Part shown: positions 55,658 through 64,000 of the stretch, one piece after another | Position numbering within the stretch: the stretch's first letter is position 1 | How the letters are laid out: each line of letters starts with the position of its first letter | Assembly: GCA_938039675.1 (NCBI GenBank) | Contig: CALHUI010000004.1 | Location: 1 to 64,000, forward strand | Source: an uncultured Cytophagales bacterium | GTDB lineage: Bacteria; Bacteroidota; Bacteroidia; Cytophagales; Thermoflexibacteraceae | Direction of reading: 5' to 3' | DNA: 64,000 nucleotides | The notes under the pieces: generated by a model | What the model was told of the DNA's origin: nothing | What the model saw: only the letters and a program-made list of their open reading frames with translations | Databases searched by the model: none | Program-made: the position numbers and the translations under genes

Positions 55658-57958
55658 ATGCGTTTACTGTTCTCTCTGCTGCTTACACGAATACTTGTCC
55701 TACATGTGCAGGCGCAGCATGCTCCTTGCAACGGGCGCATTGCAGGCAGAGTAGTCAACGCCTACACGCGGCAACCTGTAGCGGGTGCATTGGTGCAACG
55801 AATGAAAGACGGCGGCAAAGCCCTGACAACCGATGCCGACGGAAAGTTTGCCCTTAACGGGTGTGAGCGATTTGCGCAAATCATTATCAGCAAGGAAGGT
55901 TTCAAAGATGCCATTTACACGCTACCCACAGGTGAGGAAAAAATGCTGCCACTGATTCCCGAAACGTTGGAACTCACAACGCTTACTGTAAAAGATGAAA
56001 AAATCGGCATCGGGAAGGCTACGGCAACGCTTGCCACGATTTCCGATGAAGCACTTGTACGAACGCAAGGTAAAGGGCTTGCCGAATCTCTTGGCAGTAT
56101 GAGTGGGGTGCAGGTATTGCGCAACGGGGCAACCATTGCCAAGCCTGTTATTCAAGGTTTGCACAGCAATCGCATCCTGATTTTAAACAACGGCATCCGC
56201 CAAGAAGGGCAGCAATGGGGATTAGACCACGCCCCTGAAATAGACCCGTTCATGGCATCGCAACTGACCGTAGTAAAAGGGGCGGCAGCTGTGCAATACG
56301 GCGCAGAAGCCATGGGCGGCGTGGTGCTGGTCAATCCACCAAAGTTACCCGTACAGGCAGGCATCGGCAGCGAATGGCACTTGCAAGGAGCAAGCAACGG
56401 CAGGCAGGGCATTGCGTCGGGGCAGGTGAGCGGCTACCACGGCGGTATCGGTTGGAGAGCACAACTGACTCGAAAACGCAGCGGCAACATCCATACACCC
56501 GATTATTTCCTTGCCAACACGGGCGTAAGCGAAACCAACTTTTCGCTGGCAGCGGGCTACCAAAAAGAACGCTACGGCGCGGAGGTATTTTTCAGCCGCT
56601 TCAATACCGACTTAGGCATTTTCAGAGGTGCGCACATCGGCAACTTGACCGACTTGCAATTTGCCATGAGCAGCCCGCGCCCCGTTGTCAGCGCCGATTT
56701 CGGCTATCGGATAGATAATCCGCGCCAAGCAGTTACACATAATTTACTGAAAATCAACGGATACTTAAAGCGCTCACAAGGCGAATGGCAATGGCAATAC
56801 GGTTTTCAGCACAACCGACGGCAAGAGTTTGACATCCGCCGCGGCGGTCGCGACAATATCCCTGCCCTTGACCTGAATCTGTTTACACACACTCTGGATG
56901 CGGTTTACGAGGCAGGAAAAGGTACTGCTTTGCATCGGAAATTCGGTTTCAACGGGCTTTTACAAAGCAACCTAAACACGCCCGGCACGGGCATTCGCCC
57001 CTTAGTGCCGAACTATTGGGTAACAGCGGCAGGTGCTTTTGCCATTTGGAAATACTCGGCAACTCGTTGGGATGCCGAAGCGGGCATTCGCTACGACCTG
57101 CGCCACATGGAAGTGCGCCGATTTAATCGCAACAACGTTTTGCAGCGCACCGAAAGGCTGTTTAATAACGTTTCGGCAACGGTTGGCGCGGCTTATTACA
57201 TCAACGAAAAATTGACCCTGCGCTCGCAGTTAGCTTCTGCATGGCGACCGCCCGCACCCAACGAACTGTACAGCGAAGGGCTACACCACGGTGCGGCAGC
57301 CTTAGAGTTTGGCAGCGACAGCCTCCAATCGGAACAATCATGGAAATGGACAAATAGCCTGAACCTGAAAACCGATAAGATTAGTCTGGAAATCGCCGGC
57401 TTTGCCCAATATATCGGCAACTATATCTACCTTGCCCCACAAGCCGAAACGCAGCTGACCATTCGAGGTGCGTTCCCTGTTTTTCATTTCGAACAAACCA
57501 ACGCACAACTTGCAGGTGCAGATTTCACCTGGCGTTGGCAACCTTCCGCCGCATGGGAAACCTTGCTGAAAGGCACGATGGTGCGCGCCCGCGACCTGAC
57601 CAATAGTGCATTTCTGCCGTGGATTCCACCCGACCAAGCCTCGGCAACCCTGCGACGAAACTTTACACTGCCTTCGAAAAGTCGTTGGAAGGGTGCTTAT
57701 GCCGCGCTTAGCTGCCTTTTGACGGCACAACAACGGCGCACGGAAACAGAACGCGACTTTGCCCCGCCCCCCAAAGGCTACACGCTGCTCAACTTTGACG
57801 GCGGCACCCGCTACGAACACGGCAGGCAGACGTTGCACATCGGTTTTTCGGTGCATAACCTCGCCAACCTTGCCTACCGCGACTATATGAACCGATTCCG
57901 TTATTTCGCCGACGAACAGGGAAGAAATCTTCAACTCTACCTAAAATGCAACTTGTAA
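55658..57958 (+). CDS. TonB-dependent receptor, probably metal or metallophore
   Basis: A 766-aa outer-membrane transporter. Signal peptide (cleavage after VQA near residue 19) and a CarboxypepD_reg-like domain (about 25-100, 'GRIAGRVVNAYTRQPVAGALV') come first. The plug (about 125-235) follows with 'VIQGLHSNRILILNNGIRQEGQQWGLDHAPEIDPF' and 'LTVVKGAAAVQYGAEAMGGVVLVNPP', then a barrel ending in 'LQLYLKCNL'. The acidic/His plug segment and tightly controlled promoter point to metal uptake (zinc or copper), by inference. Followed 29 bp later by a lipoprotein gene. Confidence 0.9.
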   Translation: MRLLFSLLLTRILVLHVQAQHAPCNGRIAGRVVNAYTRQPVAGALVQRMKDGGKALTTDADGKFALNGCERFAQIIISKEGFKDAIYTLPTGEEKMLPLIPETLELTTLTVKDEKIGIGKATATLATISDEALVRTQGKGLAESLGSMSGVQVLRNGATIAKPVIQGLHSNRILILNNGIRQEGQQWGLDHAPEIDPFMASQLTVVKGAAAVQYGAEAMGGVVLVNPPKLPVQAGIGSEWHLQGASNGRQGIASGQVSGYHGGIGWRAQLTRKRSGNIHTPDYFLANTGVSETNFSLAAGYQKERYGAEVFFSRFNTDLGIFRGAHIGNLTDLQFAMSSPRPVVSADFGYRIDNPRQAVTHNLLKINGYLKRSQGEWQWQYGFQHNRRQEFDIRRGGRDNIPALDLNLFTHTLDAVYEAGKGTALHRKFGFNGLLQSNLNTPGTGIRPLVPNYWVTAAGAFAIWKYSATRWDAEAGIRYDLRHMEVRRFNRNNVLQRTERLFNNVSATVGAAYYINEKLTLRSQLASAWRPPAPNELYSEGLHHGAAALEFGSDSLQSEQSWKWTNSLNLKTDKISLEIAGFAQYIGNYIYLAPQAETQLTIRGAFPVFHFEQTNAQLAGADFTWRWQPSAAWETLLKGTMVRARDLTNSAFLPWIPPDQASATLRRNFTLPSKSRWKGAYAALSCLLTAQQRRTETERDFAPPPKGYTLLNFDGGTRYEHGRQTLHIGFSVHNLANLAYRDYMNRFRYFADEQGRNLQLYLKCNL

Positions 57959-57987
57959 ATTTTATTCACTTAAAACCCATTTTAACC

Positions 57988-58551
57988 ATGTTCAATTTGC
58001 GTACAGGCTTGTATGCCTTGCTGTTTACTGTTGTTGTTTTGAGCGGTTGCAATCGCAAAGACCCTGAGCCCGAAAACGAAAAGGAGTCCATCAACCGCAT
58101 GGAAGTAGTATTTACGCCTGTTACAGGCGGAGCCTCGGTTACTTTCCTGTTTAGCGACCCTGACGGTGACGGCGGCAATCCGCCAACCATTACCGTGCAA
58201 CCGCTTCGCGCCCGCACTGCCTATAACGTAACGCTGACGCTTGCCAAAGAAGAAGGCAGCAAACGCGAAGACAAAACGGCGGAAATCCGCACCGAGGCCG
58301 ATGAGCATCAGTTTTTCTTCATTATCAACCCCGCTACGCTGATGACACACCGCTACGACGACGCGGACAGGAACAACCGCCCGCTGGGTTTGCGCAATGT
58401 GATGGAAACACAGGCGGCAGGCAGGGGCTCGCTTCGCATCGTATTGCGCCACGACCTGAACAAGGCATTTGCAGGTTTGAATAACACTAATTTTATGCAA
58501 GCCGGCGGTGAAACAGATATTGACGTAACGTTCCCTGTTACGGTGCAATAA
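57988..58551 (+). CDS. lipoprotein partner of the TonB receptor
   Basis: A 187-aa lipoprotein from ATG 57988 (MFNLRTGLYALLFTVVVLSGC, lipobox LSGC). The mature part starts NRKDPEPENEKESIN and is beta-rich with 'VTFLFSDPDGDGGNPPTITVQPLRARTAYNVTL' and 'HQFFFIINPATLMTHRYDDADRNNRPLGL'. Not a named family I can assign. Only 29 bp after the receptor, so it shares its promoter and probably captures or passes on the same ligand at the cell surface. Confidence 0.75.
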   Translation: MFNLRTGLYALLFTVVVLSGCNRKDPEPENEKESINRMEVVFTPVTGGASVTFLFSDPDGDGGNPPTITVQPLRARTAYNVTLTLAKEEGSKREDKTAEIRTEADEHQFFFIINPATLMTHRYDDADRNNRPLGLRNVMETQAAGRGSLRIVLRHDLNKAFAGLNNTNFMQAGGETDIDVTFPVTVQ

Positions 58552-58555
58552 TCTT

Positions 58556-59821
58556 TCATTCTTTACTTTTCCAACGTTTCCGCTGGCGTTTAGCCATTTC
58601 CTGCTCGCGCTCGTTATCGGCGGGCTGATAAAATACCTGTCCTTGCATAGCATCGGGCAGGTATTGTTGCTCCGTGAAGTTATCAGGGTAGTCGTGCGGG
58701 TAGAGGTAATCCGCGCCATAGCCCAATTTTTTCATCAGGTGTGTAGGTGCATTGCGCAAATGCAGCGGCACGGGCAAATCGCCGAATTTTTCAACGGCTT
58801 TCTGTGCTTTGCGGATGGCTTTGTAGGCACTATTGCTCTTCGGCGAACATGCCAAATAGATGGTTGTTTGCGACAAAATCAAGTCCGATTCGGGCATTCC
58901 TACGGCAGAAACTGCCTGAAAGCAGGTGTTGGCAAGCAGCAGCGCATTGGGGTTCGCATTGCCGATGTCTTCTGAAGCCAGAATGAGCAATCGGCGGGCG
59001 ATAAACTGCGGGTCTTCTCCGCCTGTAAGCATACGGGCAAGCCAATAAAGTGCCGCATCGGGGTCGCTGCCTCGTATGGATTTGATGAAAGCCGAAATAA
59101 TATCGTAGTGCTGTTCGCCGCTTTTGTCGTAGCGGGCAGTGCGCTGTCGGGCAACATGCACAACGGCATGGTCGGTAACTGTAATTTCACCCGCATCGGC
59201 ATCGGTGCTGTTAACAGTCATTTCCAACAGGTTCAACATTTTGCGGGCATCGCCGCCGCTTAGTGAAATCAGCGCATTGGTCTGGGTAAGCCTGACGTTA
59301 ATTTTTTTGTCTTCACTTTCGCGGGCGACTGCTCGTTGCAGCAAATTAAGCAAATCCGTTTCGCTTAATGGCTTTAATACAAACACCTGACATCGGGAAA
59401 GCAAGGCGGCATTGACCTCAAACGATGGGTTTTCGGTCGTAGCACCGATGAGCGTCAGCGTACCGTTTTCCACTGCACCCAACAAGGCATCCTGCTGCGC
59501 TTTGTTGAAGCGATGGATTTCGTCGATGAACAAAATTGCTTTTGGCTGAAATTTTGCTCTGTCAATAATGTCTCTGATTTCTTTGACACCAGAACCGATT
59601 GCGCTCAGGGTAAAGAACGGGAAACGCAGGGTTTGCGCCAATAGCAGCGCCAGCGTTGTTTTTCCTGACCCGGGCGGTCCCCACAAAATACACGAAGGAA
59701 TGTTTTTATTGCGAATCATCTTAATGAAAATGCCGTCTTTGCCCATCAAGTGGGCTTGTCCGACGTATTCTTCCAGACTTTTTGGGCGCATTCTTTCTGC
59801 CAGCGGCACGGTTCGTTCCAT
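58556..59821 (-). CDS. rarA: replication-associated recombination protein A (MgsA/WRNIP1 family)
   Basis: A 421-aa clamp-loader-like AAA+ ATPase acting at stalled replication forks. '[21 protein letters not shown]' opens the protein. Walker A is '[15 protein letters not shown]' (about 50-58), Walker B '[20 protein letters not shown]', sensor 1 '[24 protein letters not shown]', then the tetramerisation region '[22 protein letters not shown]'. Normal length. It ends 5 bp from the lipoprotein stop; no clear terminator separates them. Confidence 0.96.
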   Translation of the reverse strand: MERTVPLAERMRPKSLEEYVGQAHLMGKDGIFIKMIRNKNIPSCILWGPPGSGKTTLALLLAQTLRFPFFTLSAIGSGVKEIRDIIDRAKFQPKAILFIDEIHRFNKAQQDALLGAVENGTLTLIGATTENPSFEVNAALLSRCQVFVLKPLSETDLLNLLQRAVARESEDKKINVRLTQTNALISLSGGDARKMLNLLEMTVNSTDADAGEITVTDHAVVHVARQRTARYDKSGEQHYDIISAFIKSIRGSDPDAALYWLARMLTGGEDPQFIARRLLILASEDIGNANPNALLLANTCFQAVSAVGMPESDLILSQTTIYLACSPKSNSAYKAIRKAQKAVEKFGDLPVPLHLRNAPTHLMKKLGYGADYLYPHDYPDNFTEQQYLPDAMQGQVFYQPADNEREQEMAKRQRKRWKSKE

Positions 59822-59932
59822 GGTTGGACGGCTTAGGGTCAGTGGTGCGAATGTAAAAGTTTGGGCAAAGAAAATAACCCTTCCGGTTGTTTTACTGGCA
59901 CTTTTTTTCCTGTATGCATTTAGTGCGCTGGC

Positions 59933-60514
59933 TTAGTGCATCTTCCCCTCTCGCACGCCCAGAGTTTCAATAATTTCGGCTTCGGCTTTAAGGAATTCCT
60001 GCCAGCGGGCATCTACCACAGGGCGCGGCATAATTTCTCGGGCTAATTCAATAAAATTGACATAATGCCCTGCTTCGGAAGCCATCAGTTCGTAGTAGAA
60101 CTGCGAAAGTTCTTCGTCGGCGATGTTTTGCCATAGCATCTTAAACCGTTCGCAACTGCGGGCTTCAATCAGAGCGCAAATGAGCAACTTATCCACCAAC
60201 CGCTGTTCGCGGGAACCGCCTTTGGTGATGAGTTGATTCAGGGCTACTACGTATTCATCTTTGCGCTGTTTGCCCAATTTGAAGCCGCGCTTTCTGATTT
60301 GCGCCAGTACCTGCTCAAAATGTTGCCATTCTTCGGTTACAACGGGTGTAAGTGTTTCCACAATTTTCTCATAATCAGGGTATTCCACTATCAGGGAGAT
60401 GCAGGTAGAAGCAGCTTTTTGCTCGCAATAGGCGTGGTCGGTCAGGATGTCTTCCAGTGTTTTCTCGGCAATATCAGCCCAGCGCGGGTCGGTTGGCAGT
60501 TTGAGGTGCAACAT
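59933..60514 (-). CDS. miaE: tRNA-(ms2io6A) hydroxylase MiaE
   Basis: A 193-aa ferritin-like di-iron monooxygenase hydroxylating the isopentenyl group of ms2i6A37 in tRNA. Iron ligands are visible in 'DHAYCEQKAAS' (Glu about 31), 'VTEEWQHFEQVL' (EExxH, about 62-68), 'LIEARSCERFKML' (about 115) and 'MASEAGHYVNFIEL' (ExxH, about 145). Length is typical. Requires oxygen, so the organism is at least sometimes aerobic. Confidence 0.92.
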   Translation of the reverse strand: MLHLKLPTDPRWADIAEKTLEDILTDHAYCEQKAASTCISLIVEYPDYEKIVETLTPVVTEEWQHFEQVLAQIRKRGFKLGKQRKDEYVVALNQLITKGGSREQRLVDKLLICALIEARSCERFKMLWQNIADEELSQFYYELMASEAGHYVNFIELAREIMPRPVVDARWQEFLKAEAEIIETLGVREGKMH

Positions 60515-60653
60515 ATGTATGAGTGATTTCAGATTTGTGAAGACAAATTTCGTTAGAATTGGCTATATTCAGGTCTGTATCAATGGATGTTAAAGCCCTT
60601 ACTCTTACAAACAAAAGCCAACAGATAAACGTTTTGATTAAGAAACAGACCAC

Positions 60654-61175
60654 ATGAAATATTGGCTTATCGCATCATTGGCATTGTTTTTTGCCAACTG
60701 CACAAACGGACAAAATATGGACATGACCTCAAGAAAGATCAAAGTTGACGAAAAGGCTTTGGCAAACGTAGAAAAAGTAGTCAAAACAGAGGAGGAGTGG
60801 CGCAAACAACTGACTCCCGAGCAATACTATATTTTGCGTGAAAAAGGCACGGAACGTCCTTTTTCAGGTAAATTTTACCTGCACAAAGAAAAGGGCATTT
60901 ACACGTGTGCAGCCTGCGGCTATGAACTGTTTAGTTCTGACCAAAAATTTGATTCGGGCTGCGGATGGCCGAGTTTCTTCGATGAAATAGGCAAGGGCAG
61001 AATTAAGTACAAAACCGATACCTCGCACGGCATGATACGCACCGAAATTATGTGCGCCCGCTGCGATAGCCACCTCGGACACGTTTTTGACGATGGCCCT
61101 AACCCGACAGGGCTGCGTTATTGCGTAAATTCGGTCTCCATTGATTTCAAAAAGGCAGACAATATCAAGGAATAG
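60654..61175 (+). CDS. msrB: peptide-methionine (R)-S-oxide reductase, exported
   Basis: A 173-aa MsrB with an N-terminal lipoprotein-like signal (MKYWLIASLALFFANC), so it repairs oxidised Met in envelope proteins. 'YYILREKGTERPFSGKFYLHKEKGIYTCAACG', 'FDSGCGWPSFFDEIG' and 'CARCDSHLGHVFDDGPNPTGLRYCVNSVSI' are canonical. Two CxxC pairs (CAAC and CARC) bind zinc, and the catalytic Cys lies in 'RYCVNS'. Downstream hairpin terminates it. Confidence 0.94.
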   Translation: MKYWLIASLALFFANCTNGQNMDMTSRKIKVDEKALANVEKVVKTEEEWRKQLTPEQYYILREKGTERPFSGKFYLHKEKGIYTCAACGYELFSSDQKFDSGCGWPSFFDEIGKGRIKYKTDTSHGMIRTEIMCARCDSHLGHVFDDGPNPTGLRYCVNSVSIDFKKADNIKE

Positions 61176-61220
61176 TTGCCTACAAGCAGCAAAACGGTTG
61201 TTTGTTGTATGAAGTTTTGG

Positions 61221-61263
61221 AAAACAATAAAGCCTTCGCACTTGTCGAAGGCTTTATTGTTTT
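61221..61263. terminator. bidirectional terminator between msrB and pdhA
   Basis: Perfect 18-bp stem AAAACAATAAAGCCTTCG / CGAAGGCTTTATTGTTTT with a 7-nt loop. It is A-rich on one side and T-rich on the other, so it can stop both convergent genes. Confidence 0.9.
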
Positions 61264-61281
61264 TCTTTATTATAATTTGAT

Positions 61282-62319
61282 TTAGTCCATGATAAACGGA
61301 TAGTCCGGCTGCACATATACATCGGTAAAAGCCTCCGAAGGGTCGGGGAAAGGGGACTCTTCGGCAAACTGAACCGAATCTTCTACAATAGCTTTTACAC
61401 GGGCATTAATAGCGGATAGTTCTTCTTCGGTTGCCAGCCCTTTTCTCAAAATGGTAGCACGCACTTGCTCCACGGGGTCTAATTTTTTGTACGCTTCCAC
61501 CTCTTCTTTGGTGCGGTATTTTTGCGGGTCAGACATTGAGTGCCCACGATAGCGGTAGGTACGAAATTCCAGTAATGTGGGGCCTTCACCGGCGCGGGCG
61601 CGCTCAGCTGCTTTTGCCACCGCATGATGCACAGCTTCAACGTCCATACCATCCACAGGCATAGAAGGCATTTCGTAAGCCTCACCCAAAATGTACAAAT
61701 CGGTAACGTTAGAAGCACGCTGTATAGAAGTACCCATGGCATAACCATTGTTCTCAATTACAAAAATGACGGGCAGTTTCCAAGTCATCGCCATGTTCAA
61801 GGCTTCGTGGAATGCACCCTGACGCACGGCACCATCGCCCATGTAACAAATACAGACATTACCTGTCTTGTTGTATTTTTCAGCAAAGGCAATCCCTGCA
61901 CCCATAGGCACTTGTGCACCTACGATGCCGTGCCCACCCATGAAGTTTACGTTTTTGTCAAACATGTGCATAGAGCCGCCCTTGCCTTTGGAACAGCCCG
62001 TTGCTTTGCCATACAGCTCTGCCATAATGGCGCGGGCGCTTGTACCCAAGCCCAACGGGTAGGCATGATCGCGATAGGCTGCAATCCATTTGTCGTTTCT
62101 GGTCAGTGCGGTAACTGCACCGGCTGCACAGGCTTCCTGACCAATATATAAATGGCAAAAACCTCTGATTTTTTGCTGTCCGTAGAGTTGCCCTGCCTTT
62201 TCCTCAAACTTACGCATCAGATACATACTTTCGTACCAATACATGTATGTATCCTTAGTAAAGTTTCCTTCGGCATCAACCACATTAGTGGGTGGGGTTA
62301 AAACAAGTTCCATACTCAT
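61282..62319 (-). CDS. pdhA: pyruvate dehydrogenase E1 component, alpha subunit
   Basis: A 345-aa ThDP enzyme subunit. 'MRKFEEKAGQLYGQQKIRGFCHLYIGQEACAAGA', 'RDHAYPLGLG', 'KGKGGSMHMFDKNVNFMGGHGIVGAQVPMGAG' and the ThDP/Mg motif 'YMGDGAVRQGAFHEALNMAMTWKLPVIFVIENNGYAMGTS' are complete. The phospho-loop 'YRYRGHSMSDPQKYRTKEEVE' follows. It works with the E1 beta subunit (not in the window) to decarboxylate pyruvate for acetyl-CoA. It lies last or alone here, with its own promoter. Confidence 0.95.
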   Translation of the reverse strand: MSMELVLTPPTNVVDAEGNFTKDTYMYWYESMYLMRKFEEKAGQLYGQQKIRGFCHLYIGQEACAAGAVTALTRNDKWIAAYRDHAYPLGLGTSARAIMAELYGKATGCSKGKGGSMHMFDKNVNFMGGHGIVGAQVPMGAGIAFAEKYNKTGNVCICYMGDGAVRQGAFHEALNMAMTWKLPVIFVIENNGYAMGTSIQRASNVTDLYILGEAYEMPSMPVDGMDVEAVHHAVAKAAERARAGEGPTLLEFRTYRYRGHSMSDPQKYRTKEEVEAYKKLDPVEQVRATILRKGLATEEELSAINARVKAIVEDSVQFAEESPFPDPSEAFTDVYVQPDYPFIMD

Positions 62320-62376
62320 TTAATCATAAGTTTCTCGTTGAAAATCAGGCAGTCATCAAAAGCCCAACACTATGGG

Positions 62377-62405
62377 CAAAAATAGGTAAAACGCATGAAC
62401 TTAAA
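62377..62405 (-). promoter_or_regulatory. promoter of pdhA
   Basis: Minus-strand TTT, 18-nt spacer, TATTTTTG (exact -7), about 58 bp before the pdhA ATG. Confidence 0.55.
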
Positions 62406-62647
62406 TAGTCCGTAAATTATTCCTGATAATGAGGATGCGGATTTTTCGCGGATTTCGTAAATTAATGTTCGGTTTTTTGCCGTGCGTTGCATTGAAAGTC
62501 TTAATATCAAGAGATATGATAAAGGGTTGTTGTACCGATAGAAAACCCACTTCGGTTGGTCTGATACCAATGTGTTTGCCTACCGTTCAACACGCAGGAG
62601 GGAGGGAGTAGCAATCATGGCTCAGTAGTGGATGAAAGCGAGCAGGA

Positions 62648-62689
62648 AAAAAACATATAAAAAAACACATATATAAACATATGTTTTTT
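62648..62689. repeat. 11-bp inverted repeat overlapping the MBL promoter
   Basis: AAAAAACATAT / ATATGTTTTTT, perfect, 20-nt spacer. The right arm contains the -33 T-tract of the following promoter, so a protein bound here would touch the -33 element. AT-rich, hence moderate confidence. Confidence 0.4.
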
Positions 62690-62713
62690 ACTGAAAAATA
62701 CTTTCTACCTTTG
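62684..62713 (+). promoter_or_regulatory. promoter of the MBL/rhodanese gene
   Basis: TTT, 19-nt spacer, TACCTTTG (exact -7, 62706-62713). The ATG is 45 bp downstream, after an A-rich, CA-repeat leader. Confidence 0.7.
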
Positions 62714-62757
62714 CATCATTAAAAAAACCAAACACACACACAATCACTTTTAAAGTT

Positions 62758-64000
62758 ATGAAGATAGAACAGTTTGAAGACAAAGGACTTGCACACTATG
62801 CGTATGCTATTTTGAGCGAATCGGACAAATCAGTGATATTGATTGACCCGGCTCGCAATCCTCAACCTTACTATGATTTTGCTGTAGCTCATGGTGCTAA
62901 AATTGTAGGCGTTATTGAAACCCACCCACACGCCGACTTTGTAAGTTCTCACTTGGAAATTACACAGCAAACAGGTGCGAAGGTGTATGCAAGTAAATTG
63001 TTAGGTGCTGAATATGAGCATGTTGCATTTGATGAAGGCGCAATCATTACCTTAGGCGACTTTACACTGCGTTCTATGAACACCCCCGGTCACTCGCCTG
63101 ACAGCATCAGCATCGTGTTGAGCATGAACGGCAAAGACCATGCGGTATTCACCGGCGACACACTGTTTATCGGCGATGTAGGCCGCCCCGACCTGCGCGA
63201 AAACGTAGGCAACCTGACTGCTCAGCGCGAACAATTAGCCCGTCAAATGTATCATAGCACTCGCGAAAAACTGATGAAGTTGGATGATGACGTGCTGGTA
63301 TACCCTGCACATGGTGCAGGTTCACTTTGCGGTAAGGCTTTGAGCGGTGCTAATTCCAGCACTATCGGCGCCGAAAAAATGAGCAACTACGCCCTGCGTC
63401 CGATGAGCGAAGACGAGTTTGTCAAAGAACTGATTGCCGACCAGCCGTTTATTCCTAAATATTTCGGCTTTGACGTAAATATGAACAAAAAAGGTGCACC
63501 TGCTTACAGCACCAGCATTAGCAAAGTGCCTCGCTTGAAGCCTGTTAGCAGCGCAGCTGATGCGGAACAATTAGACCGCAGTGTACTGATTATTGACGCA
63601 CGTCCGCAGGTAAATTTCCGAAAAGGACATTTGCGCAACTCTATCAACCTGATGAACGGCGGCAAGTTTGAAACATGGTTGGGCAGCATCGTTAATCCGG
63701 AAGAACCTTACTATTTGGTGGCAGCCGATGAAGCAACACTGAATGAACTGATTGCCAAAGCTGCTAAAATCGGTTATGAAGGAGCTATCAAAGGTGCGTT
63801 CGTATTGGACGGTTACTCTGAACTAACTTCGCCTGAAATTGATGTGGAAGCATTCCGCAAGCATCCTTCAGACTATGCGATTGTGGACATCCGCAACTGG
63901 TCAGAAATCAATACGAAGAAAATTTTTGACGGCAGCCTTGCGATTCCACTGCCTGAACTTCGCGAACGTATTGCTGAAATTCCTAAGAACAAGCCCGTTG
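62758..64000 (+). CDS. MBL-fold persulfide dioxygenase-like protein with rhodanese domains (partial, cut by window edge)
   Basis: The frame is open from ATG 62758 to the edge (414 codons), so the ORF track omits it. The N-terminal metallo-beta-lactamase domain has 'ETHPHADFVSSHLEI' (HxHxD about 63-67), 'TPGHSPDSISIVL', 'FTGDTLFIGDVGRPDL' and 'VYPAHGAGSLCG', all ETHE1-type. One rhodanese-like domain follows ('LIIDARPQVNFRKGHLRNSINL', about 278) whose usual active Cys loop reads 'YYLVAADEA' without Cys. A second begins near 375 ('YAIVDIRNWSEIN'). It should oxidise glutathione persulfide or similar to sulfite, linking it to the sulfur cluster at 20-23 kb. Confidence 0.88.
   Translation, partial: MKIEQFEDKGLAHYAYAILSESDKSVILIDPARNPQPYYDFAVAHGAKIVGVIETHPHADFVSSHLEITQQTGAKVYASKLLGAEYEHVAFDEGAIITLGDFTLRSMNTPGHSPDSISIVLSMNGKDHAVFTGDTLFIGDVGRPDLRENVGNLTAQREQLARQMYHSTREKLMKLDDDVLVYPAHGAGSLCGKALSGANSSTIGAEKMSNYALRPMSEDEFVKELIADQPFIPKYFGFDVNMNKKGAPAYSTSISKVPRLKPVSSAADAEQLDRSVLIIDARPQVNFRKGHLRNSINLMNGGKFETWLGSIVNPEEPYYLVAADEATLNELIAKAAKIGYEGAIKGAFVLDGYSELTSPEIDVEAFRKHPSDYAIVDIRNWSEINTKKIFDGSLAIPLPELRERIAEIPKNKPV

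Larger units (their letters stand above)
62320..62757. other. 438-bp divergent regulatory region between pdhA and the MBL gene
   Basis: No gene seen; short track ORFs here lack protein character. It holds the pdhA promoter near its left end, then about 240 bp without recognisable content, then an inverted repeat and the promoter of the MBL-fold gene at its right end. Confidence 0.6.

Noticed and set aside
1-64000. tRNA, rRNA, CRISPR arrays, prophage, insertion sequences, origin of replication
   Set aside because: No cloverleaf-like sequences with T-loop signatures, no regular direct repeats, no transposase or integrase ORFs and no DnaA-box clusters were noticed by eye.

Overview
This 64 kb window looks like a chromosomal segment of a Bacteroidota species, most likely from the Cytophagales side of the phylum. 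Supporting evidence: TonB-dependent receptors with an N-terminal carboxypeptidase-regulatory-like domain, a fused SecDF, a YeeE/YedE pair split over two genes, DUF1573 and lipobox lipoproteins, a short LeuA, and promoters of the Bacteroidota type (TTG or TTT, 19-21 nt, TAnnTTTG). I found eight good matches to that promoter pattern. Strong Shine-Dalgarno sequences are rare. I saw no rRNA, tRNA, CRISPR array, prophage or insertion sequence.

Layout. 0-5 kb: end of a PD-(D/E)XK family gene, ceramidase-like protein, RDD protein, TonB receptor. 5-9.4 kb: alpha-glucan phosphorylase homologue and a CcoI/FixI-type copper ATPase. 9.5-11.4 kb: a heavily damaged TPR sensor histidine kinase. 11.4-20.2 kb: iron alcohol dehydrogenase, glpD, cryptochrome DASH, an orphan eboC between two wrecked genes, DUF3050 and an antitoxin remnant. 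20.2-23.6 kb: sulfur-handling cluster (Crp/Fnr regulator, TauE/SafE, rhodanese, thioredoxin, two YeeE/YedE). A persulfide-dioxygenase-like MBL/rhodanese gene of the same theme is cut by the right edge. 23.7-36 kb: trmN6, secDF, lipoprotein, mazG, crtZ, membrane pyrophosphatase, FMN alpha-hydroxyacid oxidase, esterase. 35.9-46.9 kb, all on the minus strand: the branched-chain amino acid locus leuC-(uma2)-(lipoprotein)-leuD-leuB-leuA followed by ilvE-ilvD-ilvB-ilvN. 47-64 kb: Cys-rich mini-protein, di-haem peroxidase, damaged YceI region, pth, DUF1573, waaA, metallopeptidases, a second TonB receptor with a lipoprotein partner, rarA, miaE, msrB, pdhA.

The most striking signal is a complete transcription-attenuation device between leuA and ilvE. 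It has its own promoter, a 17-residue leader peptide with ten Leu/Ile/Val codons, and a perfect terminator. The last two codons and stop of the leader are complementary to the terminator's 5' arm, giving a mutually exclusive antiterminator. Other notable signals are a 16-bp inverted repeat bracketing the promoter of the second TonB receptor, a three-copy intergenic palindromic repeat family, a 49-aa Cys-rich protein missed by the ORF track, and seven genes broken by stops and/or frameshifts beside intact neighbours.

Limits: family names come from motif recognition only; no searches were run. Promoters, operators and RNA structures are read by eye.
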